Shown: positions 7,891 to 15,560, counted from the stretch's first letter. The stretch is DNA of 20,442 nucleotides from an uncultured Erysipelotrichaceae bacterium (GCA_902797275.1 CADBSI010000006.1:1-20442); one strand, 5' to 3'. Numbers and translations are program-made. The notes: generated by a model not told the origin, from the letters alone.

Positions 7891-9459
7891 TTAATATAAA
7901 ATATTTTTTAAATCATCTGTTGTAGTCGTATTAATAATACCATATCTTGGTAATTTATATTTATTAGCACCTACTCTAACTTTCATTCTACGTCCAGCAA
8001 ATGCCATTCTAAATCCTGCTTCTTTTAATAAACTAATTGCATAATCATTATATTCAAAGAAAGGATAACAAAAATAAGGTGTGTTATTTAAACTTTCCCT
8101 TGATTTTTTTAAATCGGCTAGGATTTTATCTTTTGCTAAACACTTAATAGGACTACCTTGCCCACCAGGACATGCTCCAACATAATGTAAATCATAAGTA
8201 TGAGAATGCACTTCTAAATTCTTGGAATTATAATCAAAACCCGTAATTTTAGCAACACTCCCAATTAAAAATAAGGTTGCATGCAAATCATACTTTTCTA
8301 AAATTTCAATAGATTTAGGCGTATAATAACCATCATCAATAGTTATTACCACCGTATGTTCAGGAAGTCTTATTTTACCATCTATAAACATCTCTAAATC
8401 ATTAAGAGTTGCCGTATAAAAATTATTATCTTTAATAAATTTCATATGACTATCAAACTTTTTATCAGATAAACAAATAATACTTTTACATTCATTTTTT
8501 TCATAAGAATTAGTAGAATCATAGGTGTAATGATACACTAAAACTGGAACTCCACTTGTTGATTTTAAATTAGTATTCTTATTCTTATAAAGAGAACAAT
8601 CTTCTTTTTTTAAATAATATAATTTATTATTAACAAGTACCCCGTAATAAGACTTTTCCTTAACTAAAACAGGATAATCAAATTCTCCTAGTAAAGAAAA
8701 CCTAACTTTATCATCTAAATAAAATAAAGGATTATTAACTTTAACACTTTCATTAAAAGTAATATAATTTAAATAAGTACTTTTTTCTTCTTTAATTTTT
8801 TCTTCTTTAATATCTTTGTAATCAATATAATAAGAAGTATTCTTTATTTTAAAATAACCATCTTTACTAAAATCATCTTTTTCTAAAGATAAATAATTAT
8901 TAATATTTATAACTCCTGCTTTAATTAATTTATCATCTTCTAATTTATATAATATTTTTTTATTTAAAGTAATAATATTTTCTTTATAATAAGCAAGATA
9001 ATCTATTTTAGTTTCATGATAATTATTAATAACTATACTTTTATATTTAATAAATGTTATAATATTATAAGTAGTTAAAGTAATAAATATCAAACTTATT
9101 ATAATAATTAAAGATAAAAGTATTTTCTTATTATTAGTTATTTTTTCTTTTTCCTTATTTTTAGTTTTCTTAGTATTTTCTATTTTTTTAATATCTTTAT
9201 TGTTTTTATCAAGATTTTCTAATATTTCTATTTCTTCTATCTTTTTATTTTTCTTTAGAATTTCTTTTTTATTTGTTTTTTCTTCTTTAATTTTATTTAT
9301 TTTTTCACTTCTTTTTGAAGATGTTTTTTCTTTTAAAATATCTTTTTTAACATTTTTATTACTATTTTTCTTTTTAGGAACAATTTTTTCTTTTTGTTCT
9401 ACTTCTCTTTTAGTTTTAATTTTTTTAGAAATATCTTTTTTATCATCTATATTTTTCAT
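7891..9459 (-). CDS. Membrane-anchored polysaccharide deacetylase (NodB-type) with Lys/Glu-rich cytoplasmic N-terminus
   Basis: This 522-residue protein probably removes N-acetyl groups from an extracellular glycan. Residues 1-112 are almost entirely Lys, Glu, Asn and Ile, likely a disordered or coiled-coil cytoplasmic tail. A single membrane helix at about 113-137 follows. The region of about 140-295 has no recognised domain; its repeated Tyr/Lys strands could be an SH3-like fold. The NodB-type catalytic domain is at about 300-522. It opens with VPVLVYHYT, has the metal/catalytic TIDDGY (Asp375, Asp376), the histidine motif HSHTYDLH (418-425), and CYPFFEYND instead of the usual RYPFG-like loop. 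It is closest in style to PgaB/IcaB-type enzymes. The SD is GTAGGAG. It lies directly upstream of the rhamnan operon, so a cell-wall glycan is the likely substrate (inference). Confidence 0.85.
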   Translation of the reverse strand: MKNIDDKKDISKKIKTKREVEQKEKIVPKKKNSNKNVKKDILKEKTSSKRSEKINKIKEEKTNKKEILKKNKKIEEIEILENLDKNNKDIKKIENTKKTKNKEKEKITNNKKILLSLIIIISLIFITLTTYNIITFIKYKSIVINNYHETKIDYLAYYKENIITLNKKILYKLEDDKLIKAGVININNYLSLEKDDFSKDGYFKIKNTSYYIDYKDIKEEKIKEEKSTYLNYITFNESVKVNNPLFYLDDKVRFSLLGEFDYPVLVKEKSYYGVLVNNKLYYLKKEDCSLYKNKNTNLKSTSGVPVLVYHYTYDSTNSYEKNECKSIICLSDKKFDSHMKFIKDNNFYTATLNDLEMFIDGKIRLPEHTVVITIDDGYYTPKSIEILEKYDLHATLFLIGSVAKITGFDYNSKNLEVHSHTYDLHYVGACPGGQGSPIKCLAKDKILADLKKSRESLNNTPYFCYPFFEYNDYAISLLKEAGFRMAFAGRRMKVRVGANKYKLPRYGIINTTTTDDLKNILY

Positions 9460-9524
9460 ATAAATCTCCTACCTATTATATTAATATAATATAACATTTT
9501 TTAAAAAAAATAAACTAATTATTA

Positions 9525-10394
9525 TTAATTTATTTTTAATATTTGTAAAGCGTCTTTTACTGTTTCATCAAAATTAGTAAAGTTTACTTTAATCCAGTTA
9601 ACATCCATTTGTCTATTAAAAAATGTATATTGTCTTTTAATAAAATGTCTAGTATTTTTTTTAATATTATTAATAGCTTCTTCATAAGATACTTTTTTAT
9701 CAAAGTAATCATATAATTCTTTATAACCAATACCAGTCATAATACTTTTAGAACGAATGTTTTTATCATATAATTTTTTAACTTCAGCTACTAAACCATC
9801 TTTAATCATGATATCTACGCGATTATCTACTATTTTATATAATAAATCTCTATCAGTTGTTAAACCAATAACGTCAAAGTCATACATTTTTTTAAAGATA
9901 TCACTTTTAATATTATTATTGTTTTCTATTTTATTAAGTTCCCTTACTAATCTTTTACGATTATTTACATGAATATTTGTATCATGTGTCTTTTTTATTC
10001 TTTCTAGAATTTCTTCATTAGTTAAATCTTTATAATCATTTAAATTTTCTTCTTCTTGAAATCTATAATCATATAATAAACTTTTGATATATAAGCCCGA
10101 TCCTCCAACAATTATAACATTTCTTTTCTCTTTAATAAATTTATCAAGTAGTTCTCTTCCTAGTTTTTGATATTCATAGATATTAAAATTATCAGTTGGT
10201 TCTACTATATCAAATAAAAAATGCTTGATACCTTGTTTTTCATTTTCTTTTATTTTAGCCGTTCCTATATCTAAACTTTTATATACTTGCATGCTATCTC
10301 CGTTTAAAATATAAGCATCTAATTTTTTAGCTAAACTAATACTTAATTTCGTTTTCCCAACACCTGTTGGACCAATTATAACAATTATTCTCAT
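9525..10394 (-). CDS. miaA: tRNA dimethylallyltransferase
   Basis: This enzyme adds a dimethylallyl group to N6 of A37 in tRNAs reading UNN codons. It has 289 residues, slightly short for MiaA (usually about 300-315). The P-loop GPTGVGKT is at residues 8-15. It is followed by the catalytic LNGDSMQVYKSLDIGTAK with Asp33, IVGGSGLYIKSLLYDY, the GIGYKELYDY segment, and the C-terminal TRHFIKRQYTFFNR tRNA-binding stretch. The ATG overlaps the stop of the upstream unknown gene by 4 bp, so the two form an operon. Downstream, an AT-only hairpin (arms in 9517-9530) before a run of T on the minus strand (9510-9502) could be a weak terminator. Confidence 0.96.
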   Translation of the reverse strand: MRIIVIIGPTGVGKTKLSISLAKKLDAYILNGDSMQVYKSLDIGTAKIKENEKQGIKHFLFDIVEPTDNFNIYEYQKLGRELLDKFIKEKRNVIIVGGSGLYIKSLLYDYRFQEEENLNDYKDLTNEEILERIKKTHDTNIHVNNRKRLVRELNKIENNNNIKSDIFKKMYDFDVIGLTTDRDLLYKIVDNRVDIMIKDGLVAEVKKLYDKNIRSKSIMTGIGYKELYDYFDKKVSYEEAINNIKKNTRHFIKRQYTFFNRQMDVNWIKVNFTNFDETVKDALQILKIN

Positions 10395-11041
10395 TTAATA
10401 CCTCTTTTATAAATCAATAAAGCTTTTCTTTTACTTAAATCTGTTTGATAAGGTAAAAGAGCTTCATTATTAAATACTTTAATATTTCTTAAAATATCAT
10501 CTTTATTTAATAAATAATAATTAACTAACTTATCATATAAGTATTTTTCTTTTAAACTATGCTCATCATCTATTGAAACTCCATCTCCATTTATCATGAA
10601 AATAGGTTGATAAACTCCTGGAAAACTAATTAATAATTTATGATAAAAGTTATTATCAAGTAAACTATCTACTTTCCTAAAATTTTCTATTTTAGTAATA
10701 TAAGGAGTAATTATTTCTTTGCAAGAATCTTTATCTCCTTGGTAAGAAATAACCAAATTTAGCTTTGATTCCTTAAATATTTCTTTAGGATCAACATACA
10801 ATTTAAAATTATTAATTTTGTGTTTTATTAATGCATTTGTTGCATCATCATAAAAGGATTTAATTACACTATATCTTATTTTTCTTTTATTAATAATATC
10901 ATTTTCTAACTTTTTTAAATTGATTTCCCCGTGAATATATCCAATGTTTTCAAGTAATATTGCTATTGCCTCATTTTCTTTAATATCTTTTAACATTGAA
11001 ATATATCTATCAAATTTATTTATTTTTATATACGTTTCCAT
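10391..11041 (-). CDS. Unrecognised protein co-transcribed with miaA
   Basis: I do not recognise this 216-residue protein. It is soluble-looking and Lys/Ile/Asn-rich, with no signal peptide, membrane segment or metal-ligand motif. An N-terminal helical half (KFDRYISMLKDIKENEAIAI) is followed by a mixed half containing LLISFPGVYQPIFMINGDGV, and a Lys-rich end. An alternative ATG at 11056 would add five residues (MHRGD). I prefer 11041 because a GAGGAG lies just upstream of it, although only 2 bp away, and because a good promoter ends at 11060, which puts the transcript start at or after the 11056 ATG. The 4-bp overlap with miaA indicates translational coupling. A role in tRNA modification is possible only by context. 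Confidence 0.7.
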   Translation of the reverse strand: METYIKINKFDRYISMLKDIKENEAIAILLENIGYIHGEINLKKLENDIINKRKIRYSVIKSFYDDATNALIKHKINNFKLYVDPKEIFKESKLNLVISYQGDKDSCKEIITPYITKIENFRKVDSLLDNNFYHKLLISFPGVYQPIFMINGDGVSIDDEHSLKEKYLYDKLVNYYLLNKDDILRNIKVFNNEALLPYQTDLSKRKALLIYKRGIK

Positions 11042-11059
11042 ATCTCCTCGATGCATATT

Positions 11060-11088
11060 ATTTTAACTTAAATGTTAAAAAAAAGCAA
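11060..11088 (-). promoter_or_regulatory. Promoter of the unknown gene-miaA operon
   Basis: Minus-strand TTGCTT (11088-11083), a 17-bp spacer and TAAAAT (11065-11060). The predicted start lies about 7 bp further on, giving a very short leader that still contains GAGGAG. A small inverted repeat TTAAC/GTTAA lies in the spacer and -10 region. The same -35 hexamer and spacing recur before the ferredoxin and yqeY genes. Confidence 0.55.
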
Positions 11089-11092
11089 GTGA

Positions 11093-11233
11093 TTAAAAAA
11101 CACATACTTCGTTATTCATACCATACAAAATAATATTGGAAGAATCAGTTTCAAACCAAGGGTAATATTTAGTAGTATCTATACTTGATGCTTCAATATT
11201 TTTTATTAATAGTAATACTTTTTAAAATTACAT
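11093..11233 (-). pseudogene. Decayed small ORF with in-frame stops at codons 2 and 4
   Basis: On the minus strand an AAGGA (11243-11239) sits five bases before an ATG (11233-11231), but codons 2 and 4 are both TAA. The same frame is then open for 42 codons to a TAA at 11093. The open part starts KVLLLIKNIEASSIDTTKYY, contains PWFETDSSN and ends NNEVCVF, with protein-like composition and higher complexity than the surrounding AT-rich DNA. Restoring each TAA to AAA would give an MKFKKVLLL start, like a lipophilic leader. This suggests a small gene killed by point mutations, or a remnant of a larger one. I recognise no family. A chance open frame cannot be excluded at this length. Confidence 0.4.
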
Positions 11234-11305
11234 ATCTTTCCTTGGTAAAAGCTAATTTATAATTAATTTTATATGTCAATTATTTGTCTTATTCTAAAAA
11301 AATAC

Positions 11306-11334
11306 TTTCAAGAATAATTTAAATAATATATAAT
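11306..11334 (+). promoter_or_regulatory. Promoter of deoB-alkD
   Basis: A perfect TATAAT at 11329-11334 has a weak -35 (TTTCAA, 11306-11311) 17 bp upstream. The start would fall at about 11341, practically at the GGAGG Shine-Dalgarno, so the leader is only about 11 nt. A 7-bp inverted repeat (TTATTCT 11289-11295, AGAATAA 11311-11317) brackets the -35 and could be an operator, though it is AT-rich and may be chance. Confidence 0.5.
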
Positions 11335-11351
11335 TGTTATGGAGGATTAAT

Positions 11352-12521
11352 ATGTATAAAAAATATAAAAGAATATTTTTAATTGTTTTAGATTCTGTAG
11401 GTATTGGAGGAGCTATTGATTCTAAAGATTTTGGAGATATTAATGTTAATACTGTTTTACATACATTAGAAAGTACAAAGGGAAGTCTTCCTAATTTAGC
11501 TAAAATGGGACTTATGAATTTATTAAATAATAATGATTTAGAAAAAAGTGATTCTTACTATACAAGGGGAGTTTGTAAAAGTTTAGGAAAAGATACTTTA
11601 ACAGGGCACTTAGAAATGATGGGAATTCTCACTACTAAACCTTTAAAAACTTTTACAGAAACGGGTTTTCCTGATGAATTAATCAAAGAATTAGAAAACA
11701 GGTGTGGTCGTCATGTAATTGGAAATGTTGCGGCAAGTGGTACTGAAATAATCAAGGAACTTGGAGAACAACATATGAAAACAGGTGATATTATCGTTTA
11801 TACAAGTGCTGATAGTGTTTTACAAATTGCTGCTCATGAAAGTATTATTCCTGTTTCTGAACTTTATAAAATCTGTGAAATTGCTAGAAATATTACTTTA
11901 AAAGACGAATGGAAAGTTGGAAGAATTATTGCAAGACCTTTTATTGGAGAACCTGGTAATTTTACAAGAACTGCTAATCGTCACGACTTTGCTCTTAATC
12001 CACCCTCTCCTACTACTTTAGATAGTTTAAAAGACCATAACTTTGATGTTTTAGCAATTGGTAAAATAAGTGATATTTTTAATAACTGTGGCATTACGAA
12101 AGCTACTAAAACTAAAGATAACACGGATGGCATAGAAAAAATTAAAGAAGCTACTAAAACCGATTTTACGGGTTTATGCTTTGCTAACTTGAATGACTTT
12201 GATTCTAAATACGGTCACAGAAGAGATCCAATTGGTTATATGAAAGCTTTAAAAGAAGTAGATGATAACATTAATGAAATAAAAGCTAATTTACAAGATG
12301 ATGATTTGTTAATCATAACTGCTGATCACGGAAACGATCCTACTTATAAAGGAACAGATCATACAAGAGAAAATACTCCGGTTATAATATTTAATAAAAA
12401 CTTTGAATTTCCTAAAAGATTACCAAATCTTGAAACATTTGGATCAATTGGAGCAACAATTGCTGATAACTTTAATTTAACTCAAGAACTTGGTTCTTCC
12501 TTCTTGGAGTCTTTAAAATGA
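11352..12521 (+). CDS. deoB: Phosphopentomutase
   Basis: This enzyme interconverts (deoxy)ribose-1-phosphate and -5-phosphate in nucleoside salvage. The product is 389 residues, normal for the DeoB family of the alkaline-phosphatase superfamily. Metal-binding motifs are visible: VLDSVGIGG near residue 12 (Asp14), KDTLTGHLEMMG containing the phosphorylated Thr, YTSADSVLQIAAHE, and ITADHGNDPTYKGTDHTRE near the C-terminus. I chose the ATG at 11352, six bases after GGAGG (11341-11345). A TTG at 11334 in the same frame overlaps the -10 box and cannot be the start. It overlaps the alkD start by four bases. With cdd elsewhere in the window it would serve pyrimidine nucleoside catabolism (inference). 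Confidence 0.97.
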   Translation: MYKKYKRIFLIVLDSVGIGGAIDSKDFGDINVNTVLHTLESTKGSLPNLAKMGLMNLLNNNDLEKSDSYYTRGVCKSLGKDTLTGHLEMMGILTTKPLKTFTETGFPDELIKELENRCGRHVIGNVAASGTEIIKELGEQHMKTGDIIVYTSADSVLQIAAHESIIPVSELYKICEIARNITLKDEWKVGRIIARPFIGEPGNFTRTANRHDFALNPPSPTTLDSLKDHNFDVLAIGKISDIFNNCGITKATKTKDNTDGIEKIKEATKTDFTGLCFANLNDFDSKYGHRRDPIGYMKALKEVDDNINEIKANLQDDDLLIITADHGNDPTYKGTDHTRENTPVIIFNKNFEFPKRLPNLETFGSIGATIADNFNLTQELGSSFLESLK

Positions 12522-13240
12522 ATTTAACAACCTGGGATTCTAGCAATTATCAAGAACTAATAAACTATTTAAATTCCAAGAAAGATTTAAAATATCAAGA
12601 ATTTCAAAAAAAAATCATTAACTATGACCAAATAATTGGAGTTAAAATGGAAGAATTAAAAAAAATAAGCAAAGAAATTGCTAAAGGTGATTATAATACT
12701 TTTATCAATTTAAACAATAGTAATTATCATGAAACTATCATGATTGAAGGATTTTTATATGGTTATTTAAAACTAGATATTAATACTATTTTAGAATACT
12801 TAGATGCTTATCAAGAAAAAATTACTTCTTGGGCTCAAGTAGATTCTTGTTGTAGTAATTTAAAATTATTTAAGAAAAAAGAAAATCAAGAAATTGGTTT
12901 TAAATATACTAAAAAATTATTAAAATCTAAAAATAACTTTAGTAAAAGATTTGGTTTAATTATTCTTTTAAATTATTATTTACATGATATTTATATAGAT
13001 AAAACTTTAGAACTTGTTTCTAATTTAAAAACTGATGATTATTATGTTTCTATGGCAATTTCTTGGTTAATAGCAAGTAGCTATATTAAATATCAAGAAA
13101 AAACTTTAATTTATTTAGTTAATATTAAAAATGATTTTATTTATAATAAAGCTATTAGTAAAATAATTGATTCAAGACAAATAAGTAAAAAGGAAAAAGA
13201 TTTTGTAAAAACTTTAAAAAGAAATACTAAAAATAATTAG
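12518..13240 (+). CDS. AlkD-like DNA alkylation-repair glycosylase
   Basis: This is a 240-residue HEAT-repeat (ALK fold) DNA glycosylase that would excise positively charged N3- and N7-alkylpurines. The residues that frame the lesion in Bacillus cereus AlkD (Trp109, Asp113, Arg148, Trp187) all have counterparts here at a constant offset of four: Trp105 and Asp109 in SWAQVDSCC, Arg144 in SKRFGLIIL, and Trp183 in MAISWLIASS. The catalytic machinery therefore looks intact. The protein is all-helical and ends in a Lys-rich tail. The ATG overlaps the deoB stop (ATGA), so the two are co-translated. Pairing a salvage mutase with a repair glycosylase is unusual and may be only genome compaction. Confidence 0.9.
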   Translation: MNLTTWDSSNYQELINYLNSKKDLKYQEFQKKIINYDQIIGVKMEELKKISKEIAKGDYNTFINLNNSNYHETIMIEGFLYGYLKLDINTILEYLDAYQEKITSWAQVDSCCSNLKLFKKKENQEIGFKYTKKLLKSKNNFSKRFGLIILLNYYLHDIYIDKTLELVSNLKTDDYYVSMAISWLIASSYIKYQEKTLIYLVNIKNDFIYNKAISKIIDSRQISKKEKDFVKTLKRNTKNN

Positions 13241-13254
13241 TATTTTTTCTTTTT
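13222..13254 (+). terminator. Possible AT-only terminator overlapping the end of alkD
   Basis: A 7-bp stem AAATACT (13222-13228) / AGTATTT (13239-13245) with a 10-nt loop is followed by TTT-C-TTTTT. It includes the alkD stop codon. The stem has only one G-C pair, so termination would be weak. The next gene begins 18 bp later, so read-through into it is also possible. Confidence 0.35.
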
Positions 13255-13272
13255 AAATTAATATATTTTAAT

Positions 13273-14487
13273 ATGAAGAAATTATATTTATTATTGTTAT
13301 TATTTTTTAGTCCTACTTTGGTATTTGCAAGCAGTACTAGTTTATTTAAAGTAAATGGTTCTTATTATGAATCTTTTCTTGAGGCTTATAATGCTGCTAG
13401 TCTTGACAATCCTTTAATTATTTTAAGTGATATAAAGTTAGATGAAAGTTTAAAAATAAGTAAAAGTATTGAAATTAATTTAAATGGTCATGAAATATCA
13501 GCTCCTAAAATGGTATTTTTACTAAATGGTGGTACTCTTAATTTAACTGGAAGTGGAACAGTTAGAGAAAGAAATCCTTATTTTGGAGCTGTTGTTGTTA
13601 AAGGAAGTGTTGATAATAAAAAGGATTATAGTATTTTAAATGTTTCTAGTGAAGTTTTACTTGAAGGTTGGTCAGGTATCATGATTGATCAAAATAATAA
13701 AAAAGGTTATGGTGTTGTTGTTAATTTTAAAGGTAAAATAAATGCTTTAAAAGATACAACAGGAGATACTGGTGTTGGCATTTATGTAAATGGTAATATT
13801 AAAGATAAAGAAAATATGCCTGAGATTAATTTATATGATACATCTAATATTAAATCAACTGGTCCTGGAATTTATTTAGCTGGATATTCTAAATTAAATT
13901 ATTTAGGTAATACCGAAGGATATGAATCTGGTCTTAGTATAAAATCAGGTATTGTTAATATTAAAGGTGGTCATATTGTTGCAACTGGTCCAGATAAAAC
14001 TCCAACTAGTCCAAATGGAAGTGGAACTAATGCAAGTGGAGCTGGTATTCAAGTAGAATCTAATAATTCCTATGCTGGTGATATTGAAATAAATATTACA
14101 AATGGAACAGTTGAAAGTAAAAATGGTAATATGTTCTATGAGTTTACTGCTAATAATAAAACTGATACAAAAGTTAAAAGTATAAATATTTTAAATGGAA
14201 CTTTTATTTCCAAAAATGATAATTTCAAAGTATCAGATTCGTTTAAAACTAATAATCCTAAGTTTATAAGTGGTGGTAAATTTACCAGTAATATTCAAGA
14301 ATATTTAAAAACTGGTAATATTAAAAATACTAATAATTACTATCAAGTAGTAAGTAAAAATAATGATACAACTAAGAATTTAGTAATTAAAAAAACTAAT
14401 TTATTACCTATAATTGTTATTATTATCTTTTTAATTACTATTTTAATAAATATCTATTTATATGTAAGAAAAAAATATACAAAATAA
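13273..14487 (+). CDS. Secreted, C-terminally membrane-anchored beta-helix-like surface protein
   Basis: This 404-residue protein is exported and held at the cell surface. It has a clear signal peptide (residues 1-19, cleavage after LVFA). Repeated short strands with Gly/Asn turns follow, such as GGTLNLTGSGTV, GVGIYVNGNI, SGIVNIKGGHIVATG, NITNGTVESKNGN and SINILNGTFISKN. The recurrent strand-turn-Asn-Gly pattern is that of a right-handed parallel beta-helix. A Thr/Asn stretch precedes one membrane helix (about 377-398) and a basic KKYTK end. There is no LPXTG. No catalytic residues are recognised, so adhesion or a structural role is as likely as glycan binding. There is no evident Shine-Dalgarno before the ATG, but the start is fixed by the signal peptide. 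Confidence 0.8.
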   Translation: MKKLYLLLLLFFSPTLVFASSTSLFKVNGSYYESFLEAYNAASLDNPLIILSDIKLDESLKISKSIEINLNGHEISAPKMVFLLNGGTLNLTGSGTVRERNPYFGAVVVKGSVDNKKDYSILNVSSEVLLEGWSGIMIDQNNKKGYGVVVNFKGKINALKDTTGDTGVGIYVNGNIKDKENMPEINLYDTSNIKSTGPGIYLAGYSKLNYLGNTEGYESGLSIKSGIVNIKGGHIVATGPDKTPTSPNGSGTNASGAGIQVESNNSYAGDIEINITNGTVESKNGNMFYEFTANNKTDTKVKSINILNGTFISKNDNFKVSDSFKTNNPKFISGGKFTSNIQEYLKTGNIKNTNNYYQVVSKNNDTTKNLVIKKTNLLPIIVIIIFLITILINIYLYVRKKYTK

Positions 14488-14506
14488 AAAGAACCTCGGT
14501 TCTTTT
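14487..14506. terminator. Bidirectional terminator between convergent genes
   Basis: AAAAGAACC (14487-14495), TC, GGTTCTTTT (14498-14506) is a perfect inverted repeat with A runs on one side and T runs on the other, so it works in both directions. Its outer bases belong to the stop codons of the surface-protein gene (14485-14487) and the ferredoxin gene (14507-14505). Confidence 0.8.
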
Positions 14507-14690
14507 ATTTAATTTCTTCAATAGCACTTGTAGGACAAGTTTCAATTGCTTCTTCAACAGTTTCTTTTAAATCATCTGAAATATTATCATTAATTACTTT
14601 TGATACTCCATCAACTTCAAATACTTCTGGACAAATTGCTCCACATGCCCCACAACCAATGCATTGTTCTTCAATAACTTTTACTTTCAT
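14505..14690 (-). CDS. Small [4Fe-4S] ferredoxin
   Basis: This 61-residue cytoplasmic electron carrier binds one [4Fe-4S] cluster. The ligand pattern is Cys10-x2-Cys13-x2-Cys16 in CIGCGACGAICP, with the fourth ligand Cys52 in CPTSAI. An extra Cys20 occupies the place that pairs in a disulfide in the Thermotoga-type single-cluster ferredoxins. The body is acidic (EVFEVDG, DDLKETVEEAIE), as expected for a donor or acceptor. It lacks a second CxxCxxC motif, so it is not a 2[4Fe-4S] clostridial type. SD GGAGG precedes ATG, and a strong promoter lies just upstream, so it is probably expressed as a single gene. The partner enzyme is not in this window. Confidence 0.95.
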   Translation of the reverse strand: MKVKVIEEQCIGCGACGAICPEVFEVDGVSKVINDNISDDLKETVEEAIETCPTSAIEEIK

Positions 14691-14707
14691 GTTTAACCTC
14701 CATATTA

Positions 14708-14736
14708 ATTATATTTAATTTAATGCTTTTAAGCAA
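14708..14736 (-). promoter_or_regulatory. Ferredoxin promoter
   Basis: Minus-strand TTGCTT (14736-14731), a 17-bp spacer and a perfect TATAAT (14713-14708). The -35 is inside a small palindrome, TGCTTTTAAGCA. It lies between the recO stop and the ferredoxin start, so ferredoxin has its own promoter even though it follows the recO operon on the same strand. Confidence 0.7.
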
Positions 14737-14740
14737 GTAT

Positions 14741-15475
14741 TTAATTAATATTCGTTAAATTAATTAATTTATTTTTATCTATTAAATAAATACCCGTATA
14801 AGTTTCATAGTATTCTTTAATAAAATCTTGAATTTCCCTAACTACTAATTCATTACTTATATTTAGTTTATCAATTTTACTAATATCAATAGTTTGAAAT
14901 AATTTTAATAACTTTAAAGTATTTTTATTAAATATATAAGTATCATTATAACAATTTTTACAAACAACTCCCCCATTTTTTAAATCAAATGTTATAATAT
15001 CAGTTTCTAAACAATTATAACAATTGGTAAAATTAGGTTCTACTCCTAAAAAACTAAGATATTTTATTTCAACAATATTAGTAATAAGTAAAGGGTTAAA
15101 ACCTTCATTTATTTTTAATAAAGCATTTTTTAAAATATCATATAATGAATTATTAAATGTATCTTTTAAAACACTTTTAGTTAATTTTACTAAATACATA
15201 GCATAATTCATTTTAGAAAAATCTGTAAATATATTTTTTAAAGAATTAATTGAGTTTCCTTCTATTAAAGTTGATATTCCTTTCGGTTTATAATTAATAG
15301 TAAAATTAGCTAGAACTAAAGTCATACTAATTCCTCTTAATTTACTTTTTATTTTTCTTGATCCCTTAGAAATAATAGAAATATAACCATATTCCTTGGT
15401 TAAAACATTTAATATTTTACTAGTTTCTCCATAGTTAGTTTCATTTAGAACTATTCCTTCGATGGTTGTTTTCAA
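14741..15475 (-). CDS. recO: DNA repair/recombination mediator RecO
   Basis: RecO works with RecR (and RecF) to load RecA on SSB-coated single-stranded DNA and to anneal strands. The product is 244 residues. The N-terminal OB-fold region has IEGIVLNETNYGETSKILNVLT, followed by GYISIISKGSRK. The central zinc site is CYNCLETD...GGVVCKNCY. I chose the TTG at 15475: it gives the same ten-residue spacing to EGIVL as in B. subtilis RecO, and GAGGTG lies eight bases ahead. A GTG at 15484 in the same frame is part of that Shine-Dalgarno, so it is unlikely to be the start. The gene overlaps the 3' end of yqzL by 35 bp. Confidence 0.92.
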   Translation of the reverse strand: MKTTIEGIVLNETNYGETSKILNVLTKEYGYISIISKGSRKIKSKLRGISMTLVLANFTINYKPKGISTLIEGNSINSLKNIFTDFSKMNYAMYLVKLTKSVLKDTFNNSLYDILKNALLKINEGFNPLLITNIVEIKYLSFLGVEPNFTNCYNCLETDIITFDLKNGGVVCKNCYNDTYIFNKNTLKLLKLFQTIDISKIDKLNISNELVVREIQDFIKEYYETYTGIYLIDKNKLINLTNIN

Positions 15476-15560
15476 AATTGTCACCTCTTATTTTATTATA
15501 TAAAAGATAATAATTGATATTACCAGTTTTAATAAATAAATTCCATAATACTTTTTCCAT
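15441..15560 (-). CDS. yqzL: YqzL-family small protein between era and recO
   Basis: This 39-codon gene is supported by motif, position and ribosome-binding site. The ATG (15560-15558) has GGTG five bases upstream. The product starts MEKVLWNLFIKTGNINYYLL, matching the YqzL pattern of Trp-x-Leu-Phe-x-x-Thr-Gly-Asn-Ile-x-x-Tyr-Leu-Leu. In Bacilli yqzL lies between era and recO, as here. It is a little shorter than B. subtilis YqzL (about 47 residues), and its C-terminal tail (ENNHRRNSSK) is read in a different frame of the recO start region, so the tail may be unconserved. The function of the family is unknown to me. The 35-bp overlap suggests coupled translation with recO. Confidence 0.8.
   Translation of the reverse strand: MEKVLWNLFIKTGNINYYLLYNKIRGDNFENNHRRNSSK

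Noticed and set aside
9200..9463. Plus-strand Phe/Leu/Ser-rich frame that looks like a membrane protein
   Set aside because: It is the reverse of the Lys/Glu-rich tail of the deacetylase; AAA and GAA codons read backwards give Phe and Ser.
9757..9972. Plus-strand 71-codon frame
   Set aside because: It is fully inside miaA, which has all family motifs on the other strand.
11222..11351. Riboswitch or structured leader before deoB
   Set aside because: The TATAAT at 11329 leaves only about 11 nt of leader, and I see no conserved riboswitch core in this AT-rich stretch.
15024..15206. Plus-strand 60-codon frame
   Set aside because: It is antisense to recO without a ribosome-binding site.
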